Assembly: GCF_028554725.1 (NCBI RefSeq)
Contig: NC_071667.1
Coordinates: 33,375,501-33,439,500 of the forward strand
DNA: 64,000 bases
DNA from: Zeugodacus cucurbitae
Taxonomy: Eukaryota > Arthropoda > Insecta > Diptera > Tephritidae
Reading direction: 5' to 3'
A program made the translations under genes and the position numbers. The notes beneath the pieces were generated by a model, which had not been told where the DNA came from, ran no database searches, and worked only from the letters and a program-made list of their open reading frames with translations. Each line of letters begins with the position of its first letter. The first letter of the stretch is position 1. Positions 50,349-61,989 of the stretch are shown here, piece after piece.

Positions 50349-50960
50349 AAGATACTGCAACTTAACTTAAATCACTGCGCTGCAGAACAAGATTTGCTCA
50401 GTCAAATAATAATAGAAAAAAACATCGATGTCGCTCTACTAAGTGAGCAATACACTCAGCGTTTGGAAAGCACGTGGATCGCAGACATAAGTGGCAAAGC
50501 AGCAATATGGTCCTGTAAAGGACAACCGTTCGCATCTTGCTCCAGAGAAGATCATAATGGTTTCACCTGGGCGAATATTCAGGGTATATATTTTGTAAGT
50601 TGCTATGCTCGCCCTAGCGCGTCAATTATAGAATTTGAAGACTTTTTCCTGGACCTGTTCTTAGAAACTAGAGGGAAATCGCCGATAATTATAGCTGTGG
50701 ATTTTAATGCATGGTCTACTGCTTGGGGTAGTAAATGTACAAACCACCGCGGGCGTATACTTCTAGAATTTCTTAGCCAAACAAACCTTGCGTTGATAAA
50801 TAGTGGCACAAAAAACACCTACCAAAAAGGAAATAAAGGTTCGATAATAGACCTAATGTTTGCAAATGACGCACTTACCAGGCACATTAAGTGGGAGGTC
50901 TGAGACATGTACACAAATAGTGATCACATGGCAATCATAGCGGAAGTACTGTTCTCTCGA
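50346..50960 (+). pseudogene. R1-type LINE endonuclease
   Basis: APE-like domain: KILQLNLNHCAAEQDLL, ALLSEQY, AVDFNAWSTAWGS and GSIIDLMF. The usual GDFN reads VDFN. A premature TGA at 50901-50903 precedes TNSDHMAI, which carries the last catalytic SDH in the same frame. Everything else up to that stop is open (186 codons). Confidence 0.85.
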
Positions 50961-51132
50961 GACACGGTGCTCCCCGAGGAGAAACACTTCTCAAAAGCGA
51001 AGCTGGAGGCAAAAAGAGTTCGACCCTGAAGTCTTTAATATAGTCTGGAGTACAGCAAAGGCAATAGGCGATGATGCCACCCATTTAGTATCCGCACTGC
51101 GTAAGGAACTGGTCACAGCATGCGACGCAACA

Positions 51133-52093
51133 ATGAGAAGAATGAAATACCATAACAAGCAACGCCCAGTATATTGGTGGAATGATGAAATTGCCACGCT
51201 GAGGAAGCGCTGTCATTCAGCTAGACGGCGCCTACAGCGCAACCGGGATAGAGAAATCGAATACAGCCTCAGAGAAGCATTTAAAACCAATAAGAAGCTA
51301 CTGAAATCAGCTATTACCCGTAGCAAAAAATCCTGCTTTGAAAAGCTCTGCGAAGTAGCAAACATAGACCCATGGGGAATATCTATGTCAAAGTTTAAAA
51401 ATAAGACGCAGCAACCTAAAAGCGCAGCGTTTATGATAAAAGTCGTGGAAACATTATTTCCAACGCAAGATCGGATCTCATATCCTGAGCGACAAACCGA
51501 AGCGGCAGAATAACCGCCCCTAGTTACGGAAGAAGAACTATTGGCCATAGTGAAAAAAATCAAGAGCAACAAAGCACCTGGGATTGACGGCATACCTAAC
51601 ATAGTTCTAAAGGACGCTATTATTTCAAGACCTGCCCTGTTTGTCAAAATGTATAACGCATGCTTACAAGAAGGGGTGTTCCCCTATCCCTGGAAAGTCC
51701 AGCGCCTGGTTATTCTTCCCAAACCGAAGAAACCTCCAGAAGAACCTTCATCATATCGACCACTGTGCAAGCTTGATACAATGGGAAAAGTGTACGAAAG
51801 TAAAATAAGAAACCGCTTGGAAATTGCAAAAAAAATTGAAGAAAGAATAACCATCACTATAGGGGACTGTGACACAGGGTCACAGCCACAGCTAACGTAC
51901 CTAGGGGTAATATTGGACTCAAAACTCAAATTCAAAGGGCACTTAGCGTACACTTCTAGAAAAGCAAATAAGGTGCATAACGCCTTATCCAGAATGATGG
52001 CAAATAAAGGTTGTTTGCGTTCCAGCCGAAGATGTATAATTGCAAAAGCAATGAGCTCTGCAATCCTGTATGAGGCTCCAATATGGATCCAGG
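51133..52093 (+). pseudogene. R1-type LINE RT, palm deleted
   Basis: 51133-51513 is the linker (YWWNDEIATLRKRCHSARR). From 51541, KIKSNKAPGIDGIPNIVLK and WKVQRLVILPKPKKP are the RT fingers. At about 51820 the sequence jumps from MGKVYESKIRNRLE to a region ending QPQLTYLGVILDSKLKF (thumb), omitting the catalytic FADD/YADD core (several hundred bp). It then runs to WIQALD, where the hAT element is inserted. Confidence 0.85.
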
Positions 52094-52838
52094 CGCTAGA
52101 CCAGTGGTCGGCACGAGAGGAATTGTGACTGTGTAGGTGAGCGCGAAAAAACAGCAACCCAGCGAGAAATTTGAAAGGCATATAATAAGAACAAAAAAAA
52201 ATATTATACTAGGTCTGACTAAATGAAAAAGTCATAAAACTAAATACAACTATATTAAATAAATTATTATTAATATCAATTTTAATCAAATTTATCTTGA
52301 GACTTTTTTTTCAAGCTGTGCTACTAATGCATTTATCTAAATCAATACTTTTATGACAATTTCTTATTAAAATTATATTTTTTAAATGTGTTGAAGAAAT
52401 TTTATTACGTTGCTTCGAACAAATAAATTTTAAATCTGAAAAAATTTGTTCACATAAATAAGTAGATGGAAATAAGGCTAAACATTGAAATGAAAATTTT
52501 TTTAATTCAGGGTATAATGAGTCATCCAAATTTTTCCAGAACTCTATAATATTTGAATGGTTTGAAAAATCACATTCACTTCGAAGAATAATTAATTCCG
52601 ATTGTAAACAAAATTCGTATTGACTTATGTACATCGCAATGAAAAGGGTTTTCTAATATTGCTAATAGTGGTTGTATTTGTTCAAAATCTTTGAATCTAT
52701 CTTCAAAATTATTAAAAAGAGTTTCTAAAATTACTAAATGATCATGTTGTTTAACATATTTCATTTTGGAGAAAATCAACGAAGTTCTAGGGAAATTTGA
52801 ATAATTACACTGGTTTACAGCAAAAATGTACCATGAAC

Positions 52839-55071
52839 GCCACTATCCAATTTGTATGTGAAATGGCTCGCTAATTTCGAAAATCGAGTTAATTTTTTTT
52901 TAAGGATACGTTTTTGAGATATTTGCAATTTACAGTTATTCGACCAAAAAAAAAAAGGTGTCTTCATTTAATCATGTATATCTCACTGACCAGTTGAGCA
53001 ATCTTACTGCAAATTATAGAAAATAAAAGTGAATGAAATTTCCTAAAAATATTGCCTACTCCATTTTTCCATAGGCCTTATAATTTCTGAGAAATTGATT
53101 AATCACTTCGAGTTTTTAAATTTTTTTATGAAAAAATTAAAAAAAAATAAACTTTGGCAAGAAAAAAATTTAAAACAAAAGATATTTTTTAATTTTTTTT
53201 TATTTTATATGAAGTCCTGTTTCTTTATAAAAAGTAAGCTACCAACGAACAAAATCCATGGATAAATAGGAAAGTTGTACATGATCAAATAAATATATCC
53301 AAGTCGCGCAAAGTCAATGTATACGTATTTGCGTATGTAGTGTGTAAAGTAGGGGTGGGATATCTAGCTATGCGCTGTTTCTGTTAAGTAAAAAGTAAAT
53401 TTTCATGTCGTTTTTAGTTTTTATAAACTCATTTATTTATGTATTTGTAATATATACTAAAACAATGTGCTATTGCTGTCTTAAATTGATGTTCTTACAT
53501 TATAGTCGGAATGATTATGTGTTTTGTTTTGTCGTTTATTTAGTTTGGGATCGGTTTCTCTTATGAGTAGTCACCCATCATACCGACGTCCCAGAAACCT
53601 TGGTATCGATTCTTCTGCGCGATCGGGATCGAGGGCTTTTTGTTGCCATTATGAAGTTATACGGCCTTCAAGCTCAGTTTATTGCTGTCTATGAACAATC
53701 ACCACTCCTCGGAATCCTATGGTTGACCAAACTCTTTGAATAATCCTGGAATGTCTTTGCAATAGTATACATTGTCTTCCTTCGTATAGTGTTTGGCAAA
53801 TGGTTCGTAACGATTTCTATAATATGTCAGCTTAACATGGGGCGACACGAATTGAAATTGTTGCATACGAGAGGCATGTGGCTCAGCTTTTTCCTTGGAT
53901 AATTCCAAATCTCTAATCCAATCGTTTAGTTGCGCTTTTGATAGAACGTTTCTCTCGTTTTCCATTAAAAATTCATTACAACTTAATTTCCCATATTCAG
54001 ATGATCCTTCAGATACTGCTGTTGACAACGAAACTGGATACGCAACTTCAGCTGAATGTGGAACTGGCAATGAAACGGTAGGTACGTTAGCATAAATCAC
54101 TTTTCTTGATTTTCCAAAGCCAAGTTCTTTTGTCATACAAATATAACAATCTTCTGAGTGGCATGTAGGTTCTCGCCATATCATTGTACACTCATTGTAC
54201 CGGATCGTTGGTACACTCAAATTCTCGCGTACGTTTACTCATTTTATTTTAAAAAATAGCTCACGGTTTTTTATATTGTAATTATAAACTGGAACCGGCG
54301 AGCCTTACAGATATTATGAACTTTTAATGGGCATTTATCCTTATATATAGCTTGATCGCGAAAAAATAAAAAAGGCAAAACCTACCTAAACAAAAAAGTT
54401 CCTTCATATTAACGAGCCGGGAAAAGAAAATACTACCTGCTGTTGACGTTGGCCTTAAAAAAATTAATGAATTTACCAAGATATTTTTATTTAATTTTTT
54501 TAAACGAATAGCGTTATTAGTTTATTCTAATGATATTCAAAAACAATCCCACCCCTTCTTTACACACTACATACGCATATACGTATACATTGACTTTGCG
54601 CGACTTGGATATATTTATTTGATCATGTACAACTTTCCTATTTATCCATGGATTTTGTTCGTTGGTAGCTTAATTTTTTATAAAGAAACAGGACTTCATA
54701 TAAAATAAAAAAAAAAAATTAAAAAATATCTTTTGTTTTAAATTTTTTTTCTTGCCAAAGTTTATTTTTTTTTTATTTTTTCATAAAAAAATTTAAAAAC
54801 TCGAAGTGATTAATCAATTTCTCAGAAATTATAAGGCTTATGGAAAAATGGAGTAGGCAATATTTTTAGAAAATTTCATTCACTTTTATTTTCTATAATT
54901 TGCAGTAAGATTGCTCAACTGGTCAGTGAGATATACATGATTAAATGAAGACACTTTTTTTTTTGGTTGAATAACGGTAAATTGCAAATATCTCAAAAAC
55001 GTATCCATAAAAAAAAATTAACTCGATTTTCGAAATCAGCGAGCCATTTCACATACAAATTGGATAGTGGC
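52839..55071 (-). mobile_element. DNA transposon with ~520-bp terminal inverted repeats
   Basis: Termini GCCACTATCC. The arms 52839-53360 and 54547-55071 are near-identical inverted repeats over their whole length, differing mainly in A/T run lengths. The 1.19-kb centre encodes a shortened transposon protein on the minus strand (53560-54220). It is inserted in the hAT transposase gene. No clear target duplication can be read. The superfamily is not assigned. Confidence 0.93.
53560..54220 (-). pseudogene. Uncharacterised transposon protein, N- and C-terminal parts joined
   Basis: 167 open codons (53717-54220) with DCYICMTKELGFGKSRK, LPVPHSAEVAYP, HASRMQQFQFVS, LTYYRNRYEPF and YYCKDIPGLFKEFG. 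Past the stop the same frame goes on with LFIDSNKLSLKAV and LHNGNKKPSIPIA (two more stops). It then jumps, with several hundred residues missing, to RYQGFWDVGMMGDYS, the C-terminal end of the family. I recall this protein type (DCYFC, PVPHS, RNRH, DIPGL, EWRLFIDSS, LLHNGN, FHQDI, RYQG.W) as abundant and uncharacterised in aphids, Hydra and other animals. A transposase role is only inferred. Confidence 0.7.
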
Positions 55072-56493
55072 AAAACAAATTCAAATTTGTGATCCAGTGT
55101 TATCAGATTTTATTTCAGCTATAAGCAAATATAGTGTAGTTTTAAAGTGGCAAAGGAGTTTCACCGCATCTTGCATGTTTTTTTCGCTACCTTGTAGTTG
55201 CAAATTAAATTCATTTATTTTTAAGGAAATATCGGCCAAAAATGCCAAACTCAAAATAAAATTATTATCTTTTAAACAATTTATCGCAGGCTTTTCAATT
55301 TGCTCAGTTTCAAGGAACTGCAAAACTTCTTTCCTTAAATCAAACAACCTGTTAAGGCACTCACCTCTACTTAACCACCGCACTTCTGTAAACATTTTAA
55401 GATCTGTGTGACCAATTAATTTTAAAAAATTTACAAACTTTCTGTGTATAAGTGCATGATGCCCACCGCGTATTTTATTTACTATTCCCTCTGCAACTTT
55501 CATTACTGGAAGTTTGCTAATAAATTTAGAAGAAAGTGGAACTTGATGGATGATGCAATGGAAATTACGAACATCTATTCCATGATTTTTCAGTTGTCCT
55601 ATAAAACCCTCACATTTTCCAATCATAACATTTGCACCATCTGTACAGACTCCTGATAATTTTGTCATATCCACAACAGAAAAAAGCTTTTCATTAATGA
55701 CCTCGAATAATAATTTCCCAGTCACATTAGAATTCAACGTTTGAAAAGAAAATATTGTTTCGAATATAGCATAATTTTTGTCAACACATCGCACGCATAA
55801 TGCTAATTGGCACATATCATTAATGTCTGTGCTCTCGTCTAAACAAATAGAAAACGAGCTCCTATTTCATTAGTGCGCCGCGCTACACTTCGAGGAGATA
55901 AAGGGATATTTTCAATTAACTTATGGCTACAATTAAGTTTTTTGAAAACTTTGATACAAATATTTTTAATAAATTTTCCATCGGAAAATGGCCTGCCTTG
56001 TTTAACTATGTCTAAACTAATAGATCTTGATAACTTCGCTTCTAAATGGTCCCTCAAATGGTCATTTATATCGGAACACTCCATTATAATTAACCATTTT
56101 CTTATTTTATCTAAAAAAATTAACTTCTTTTTATTAAAAATACTTTTCCTTGCTTCTTCATCTAATAAATTAATATCATAATGAAAAGAAACAAAATGTC
56201 TTTTAAGGGCATATTTCTTATTGTCTTTAAATGACTTGTAACATAAAAGACATTGCATGTCATTAAAAGCATTTTGAATCATGAAATATTTCTCGCAGGG
56301 CATGTTTGCAAAGTGTTAGGCTTGATTGATGTTCACGCGTTGCTGGTTCGACAACGACTGAACGATAGAGCGTAAGCGTAGGTGTGACTTGAGTCGCCAC
56401 AATTGTGGTATGGAGTGCCGACCACTGCGCTAGACATAAAAGCGTATGCCAAGTCGATAAACGCAGTGCACAGACTCTCAGCAATAAGAGTAA

Positions 56494-57017
56494 AGTGCTG
56501 AACACAAAGACGGCGACACGACACGACGTAGCGACGGCTGATCACAAATGTCGCTTTGAAGCCAGCGTCTTGAACATTTTGAAGACGGCAGCGACATATC
56601 AAATAGCAATTTCATTGTTGCCGTACTAACATCTTTCACTTCAATAAAATTTACATATTTAGTTTAAAGTAAAATTATTTGTGAAAAAAATGTAAAAATG
56701 GTCGATTTATTTGTTTTAAATATTCGATTGTTATTATAAATGATATATCTAAGTTATTTTACATTTCTGCTGGCAAAATAACGTCATACTTGTTAGAACT
56801 TTGAATAATTTTACATATCACATATTAGTGGCAGCTCTACAGCGGCCATTGTCGTCGGCAAAATTAGAAACATTTCTAATTTGGCGACAGCGAAGACTTC
56901 AACCCTTTTGTCGTGAAGTCGTGCTGTTGTCAAAAAATCTGTGCCCATAAGAACGCGTGTATTTTAATATTTGACAGATGTCGCTCGTCGCTTGTCGTCT
57001 TCTATGTGTTCAGCACA
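56494..57017 (+). mobile_element. MITE family Y in the R1-type LINE
   Basis: About 524 bp with GTGCTGAACAC inverted ends, flanked by TAA (56491-56493 and 57018-57020), or TA if one base is assigned to the element. Removing it joins LSAIRV to TRAFRT of the LINE in frame. It is the best-preserved copy of the family in the window. Confidence 0.9.
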
Positions 57018-57481
57018 TAACACGTGCTTTCCGAACAATATCCAGCGAAGCAGCTGAAGTACTACCTAGTATGCCGCACATAGACATCCAGGGAAAAGAA
57101 TTCGCCCGAATGCATGAATTTCGAGGGCCCCACTCATATACAAGAAAGGTAGAAGAGAGGAACAGGAGCATCACAATGTGGCAGCAACGGTGGGAAACCT
57201 CAACCAAAGGACGGTGGACCTACAGACTAATACCCGACATTCATTCGTGGATAAATAGACTGCATGGGGACCTTGATTTCCACCTGACCCAAATATTAAG
57301 TGGTCACGGGTGCTTCAGAAGCTACCTGTACAAATTCCGTCATGACACTAGTCCGTACTGTCCGATATGTACAGAGTCGTTAGAAAACTGTGAACATGTA
57401 TTTTTTCATTGCCCTCGTTTTTTAAGTATACGGGATAAGCTGAGAATTACCTTAGGAGGTAGTTTACGGGTGGAAATTTGA
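57018..57481 (+). pseudogene. R1-type LINE ORF2 C-terminus
   Basis: AFRTISSEAAEVLPSMPHID, then a Trp-rich region and SGHGCFRSYLYKFRHDTSPY followed by CPICTESLENCEHVFFHC, the CCHC motif (C-x2-C...H-x4-C type) that ends R1/I-type ORF2 proteins. It is open until a premature TGA at 57479. The 3' UTR and A tail follow. Confidence 0.9.
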
Positions 57482-57946
57482 CTGCACTTATGTGTCAGTC
57501 CTCCGATAAATGGCACGCTGTTAGCGAAGCAGCAGCTTTAATTATGACAGAACTGAGACATTTACAGCAGGGTAGGCGTCAGTCCGTCCGTTTCTTAGAG
57601 GAGACTTAAAATGTCTAGGCACTCCCACGAAGTAATACTTAATCCGGTGGTTCCGTGGGAGAGTCCAGTGTTGGGAGTAGCTTAGGTTTAGCGGATTAAA
57701 GCTCCGCACTTCGGCTTTCGATGCTTCCTCCTACTATAAAAAAAAAAATGTAATACATACACATGTGAATATGTCACCAACCAAGAGTAATACTTTCGAT
57801 TTGCAAAGAAAGTACATGAAGACTGACTTCAAGAAATGATCCTGTGAAGCATAGTCTTAACTTTTCAACGGCATACGCAGAGAATTTCACCAAAAGTCAC
57901 ATAAACTAGTTGAGAATTCGCAGAAATGAAACAGAAACGAAAGAAA

Positions 57947-59098
57947 ACAAGTAAGGAAGGGCTAAATTCGGATGTAAACGAACATTTTATACTCTCGCAA
58001 TACCCAATTTGACCCACATATTCGTCATATATATTGTATAAAGTCCATTGAAAGTTGGAAACCCTAATATTAGGTTAGAAGCACCGAGGTCTTCATGTTC
58101 GATATATAGGGCCTTGAAAACCTATGGTCCGATTTCGGCGATTTTTAGAAATGGGCTGCCACACTATAAATACAGTATTTGTGCAAAGTTTTGCACCGAT
58201 ATCTTCACTAGTGCTTACTTTATATATTGTAAAGTAAACGATTCAGATCGTCTTCAAAGTTCTGATATATAGGAAGTAGGCGTGGTTGTGAAGCGATTTG
58301 GCCTATTTTCACAACATATCATTGGGATGTAAGGAAACTATTACAAACCAAGTTTCATTGAAATCGGTCGAGTAGTTCCTGAGATATGGTTTTTGACCCA
58401 TAACTGGGCGACGCCACCACCCATTTTCCATTTTGTAAAAAAATCTGAGTGCAGCTTCCATCTGCCATTTCTTACGTGAAATTTAGTGTTTCTAACGTTT
58501 TTCGTTAGTGAGTTAACCCACTTTTAGTAATTTTCAACCTAACCTTTGTATGGGAGGGGGGCGTGGTTATTATCCGATTTCTTTCATTTTTGGACTGTAT
58601 TAAGAAGTGGCTAAAAAACGACTGCAGAAAGTTTGGTTTATAGAGTTATATTGGTTTCCGAGATATGTACAAAAAACCTATTTGGGGGCGGGGCCACGCC
58701 CACCTCCCCAAAAAAATTACATCCAAATATGCCCCTTCAATTTTATTTCCATAGCTTTATTTATGGCTTAGTTATGACACTTTATGTGTTTTCGGTTTTC
58801 GCCATTTTGTGGGCGTGGCCGATTTTCTCATTTTCGAAAGCAACCTTTCTATGGTGCCAAGAAATAAGTGTGCCAAGTTTCATTAAGATATCTTAATTTT
58901 TATTCAAGTTACAGCTTGCACAGACGGACGGACGGACGAACGGACAGACAGACATTCGGATTTGAACTGCACTCTTCTCCCTAATCACTTTGGTATATAT
59001 AACCCTATATCTAACTCGTTTAGTTTTGGGTGTTACAAACAACCGTTATGTGAACAAAACTATAATACTGTCTAGCAACTTTGTTGCGAGAGTATAAA
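57947..59098 (+). mobile_element. mini-me-like repeat, full length
   Basis: Canonical left end (57949-58000), the complete body, (GTCY)n microsatellite at about 58921-58952 and the right end 'gttgcgagagtataaaa'. It differs from the 18850 copy by small deletions (for example about 58730 and 58820). No ORF. Confidence 0.88.
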
Positions 59099-61551
59099 AA
59101 TCATGTAGGAAAAAAGCAAATTATAAACCAATTTAATATAGTTAATTTTTTCACTGCCATTCAGCAGCCATTATAATTAGAATAAAAACTTATATGGTTC
59201 TTTCCAAGCTTTCTAAGCCAAATTATGATCAGTTTGAAGTTAAAAATAGTTAATTCAAAGGCAATTACTATTTTGACGATTGCAAATACATCCGCAGCTT
59301 TCCGCACCTAACCTTAACACTTTTATTACCTTAAGACTCTGTTAAATACTATATAAAATATAAATAAAGGGGGGAATTAAAACACACACATTGAAGACGC
59401 AGAAAAAAATATAAAAAAATAGGTAATAAAAAACACTAATTTCACAAAAAATACAAATCATGTTAGTCTTAATTAATTTGACAAGTTAAAATAAATACCT
59501 TTAGCTTCAAAATCCACCTTAACCTGTACGTTAACATGTACACTTACCAGATCAAATGGAAGTTCGTTGTTGCTGCGAAATTTAAACAAAAAATTTCTGA
59601 TGTGTTTTAAAAAAATACAGTTGTTCATGCATGGCCTATGGCGGAACGATGATCAATACGACAGCGAAAACGAAATTCTATTGCTTATATTGATTAGAAC
59701 AAATAGTTCTCACGATGATACACTTCGAGAGGTACAATAGTTATGACAAAATAACCAACTTTGACCAACCTAGGCCCTTGTTTACAGATTATGTGGTTGT
59801 TTGCTTATTTCCAGTGTTAGAAAGTCGTTGGAATTTTACTAAATGGCAGCACAAAAAATAAATAAAACTAAGCGAATGGCATTTCCAATTAGATTTTCTT
59901 ATTGGAAAACCTGCTATTAACAGCTGTTTTTTGTTTACAATCGGCAAATTAAAACCGAAATAAAAAGCTTCGAAAAGCATCACAAATCATTAAAACTATC
60001 AAAAATCATCAAAGTAAGTAAGAATCATAAAGTAAAAAATAAATATACATTTTTTGTCATTAATTTATACTCCAATTTTAGTGTCTACAGAAATACAGAA
60101 ATGCCTCAAAATTCGGATTATTTAATAAGCACACACCTTCAATAAAGTCCATTTCCTGAACAGCAGAACTTATTTTATATTCAATTATTTTGCTTTTTAA
60201 ACTTTGTTTAGGCATTTTATAAGTAGGAATTTCATTAAACTAAAATTGTAAACAATGAACAGCTGTTTGTGTAAAAATAAGCAAATAACCATACATAGGC
60301 TGTTCACGGAGCATAGAGGTTATTTTTAATCTAATAATCACATAACCCGATAACCACCTTACCGTGAACAGCTTAAAAGTGAGTTTTCGGAATCCGTTGA
60401 ATGCATCAATACCTTGATAAAGTGGTATGAAAAAAAAAATCAAGCAAATTAGATATAACATATTATTAATACGCGCACGAAAATTGTCAAAAGAAAAGAA
60501 AGTCTCGATACGAAGTCACCGGTTCTTTAAACCAGTCTTTACAAATTAATAATAATATGTACATATGCATGTAAAATGTGAAAAAGTATGAATGACATTA
60601 GTTGAACAGCTATTTCAGCTAAATATTTTCTCGCTTTCGGTTCTAATAAATAGTGAGAGCAGTTTATTTTCATATTATATATGATAAACTTAATAAACGC
60701 CTAAGTGCAGTGTTTCCTAATTCAAACTTGAGTTGCAGTTTAAATTTATCTCTAGGTATGTTAAATTTTTTAAACTCATTTTTTCATACATATTCTCCAG
60801 CGGTATAATGTTTATAATAATATTAATGTACAAATTGTCCCACGTTTGTGTCAGTAAAAGGTAATTCGGTGTCTATTGCCTTGAAAAGTACTATTTTTGG
60901 AGTGAGAGGTGCATTATATCTTCATTTGCAGGTGCACTGCGCGTCACCAGGATACCGCCTCCCCCCATGCTTGCTTGGTTGATATCTAATATTTTCCATA
61001 GTATTTAAGTTAGAGCACTACTTTTTTAAAACAATTTGCCTCAAAATAAGCTATAAAAGGATATAATACGATTCTTTATAAAATTTTAATGAAATGAAAG
61101 CCAAAACAGTATAAAAATTTGCCCTCAAATGCAATGTTAATTATCTCGCATAATTTGACACCAAATTTTGTGTGGTACTTAATTGATTAGTTTTCTTCAA
61201 TTTGTTCTAAAATTTGGGAAAAATAATTGTTTTATCTGTGGAGGAAAAATACAAAATTGCAACGGTTCATGAATGAGGACTGTTTTTGCATAAAATTGCA
61301 GAAAAAGTGGAAAGGCATTAAAAAATAATTTTCAATTGAAATGAAATGTAAATGAAGAGGCATCCAGACTCATCGGTACTGCTGAACGAGAAAACTGACT
61401 GAAACGTAAGAGGCCTTCAGACTTAGCAAGGCAACTGTATCAGCAAATGAATTTCTCTAACATTTAGCTTTTAATTATTATTTTTAAGTTATTAGAATTG
61501 AATTGTTGTTAGTATTTAAACATTGTATACTAGGTACAATTGTAATAAAAA
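59099..61551. other. Intergenic, unassigned
   Basis: 2.4 kb of AT-rich sequence. An 11-bp inverted repeat GCTGTTCACGG/CCGTGAACAGC at 60299-60372 and echoes of 'tttgcttatttc'/'aataagcaaataacc' at 59800 and 60280 hint at an old MITE. No gene or recognised element. Confidence 0.4.
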
Positions 61552-61989
61552 CAAGTAAGGAAGGGCTAAGTTCGGGTGTAACCGCACATTTTATACTCTA
61601 TTATTATTTATTTAACTTTATTTAATTCGTCATATATATTGTATAAAGTCCATTGAAAGTTGGAAACCATAATATTAGGTTAGAAGCACCGAGGTCCTCG
61701 TGTTCGATATATGTGGCCTAAAAAACCTATGCTCCGATTTCGGCGATTTTTAGAATGGGGCTGCCACATTATAAACATAGTATTTGTGCAAAGTTCTGCA
61801 CCAATATCTTCACTAATGCTTAATTTATATACAGTATACTCTCGAAAAGTAAATCGATTGGTATTTGGGTAATTTACTTTTTCGAATAATTTACTTTTCC
61901 AAATATATACATAAATTATCTATTTTTATAATATTAAATGCATTTTTAAACTTAAAAAATGCATTCATTTATTTGCTTCAATAAAACAT

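Larger units (their letters stand above)
52311..56303 (-). pseudogene. hAT transposase (ZBED5/GTF2IRD2-like), interrupted
   Basis: N-part 55839-56303: a BED-like finger CLLCYKSF...KRHFVSFH and a helical region. Frameshift at about 55865. Then 55081-55815 follows, with LDESTDIND just upstream in frame (first catalytic Asp), CTDGANVMIG (second Asp), FHCIIHQ and TEVRWLSRGECL. The C-part resumes beyond the insert: 52576-52779 (NNFEDRFKDFE, NPFHCDV) and 52311-52634, with LFPSTYLCEQIFSDLK (catalytic Glu and hAT dimerisation domain). All three acidic residues survive, but the gene is split by the insertion and at least one frameshift. Confidence 0.9.
52102..56427 (-). mobile_element. hAT DNA transposon, 4326 bp with nested element
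   Basis: CAGTGGTCGGCAC terminal repeats and a perfect 8-bp duplication CGCTAGAC (52094-52101 and 56428-56435). It sits in the R1-type RT C-terminal region; removing it joins QALD to IKAYAK in frame. It contains one transposase gene on the minus strand, broken by a 2.2-kb long-inverted-repeat element (52839-55071). Without that insert it is ~2.1 kb. Confidence 0.95.
49537..57748 (+). mobile_element. R1-clade LINE with nested insertions
   Basis: Flanked by a perfect 14-bp duplication TGTAATACATACAC (49523-49536 and 57749-57762). It begins with a (GAAGT)n run and ends in an A tail at about 57738-57748. Without the nested hAT (52102-56435) and family Y MITE it is about 3.35 kb: a shortened ORF1, an endonuclease, and an RT whose palm is deleted, followed by the Cys/His C-terminal motif. 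The endonuclease style (LNLNHC, DFNAWS.AWGS, GSIIDL) is R1-like. Confidence 0.88.

Noticed and set aside
59789..60461. Two minus-strand open frames of 64 and 73 codons as possible small genes
   Set aside because: Low-complexity hydrophobic composition typical of AT-rich DNA, no start context or splice signals, and overlap with an inverted repeat.
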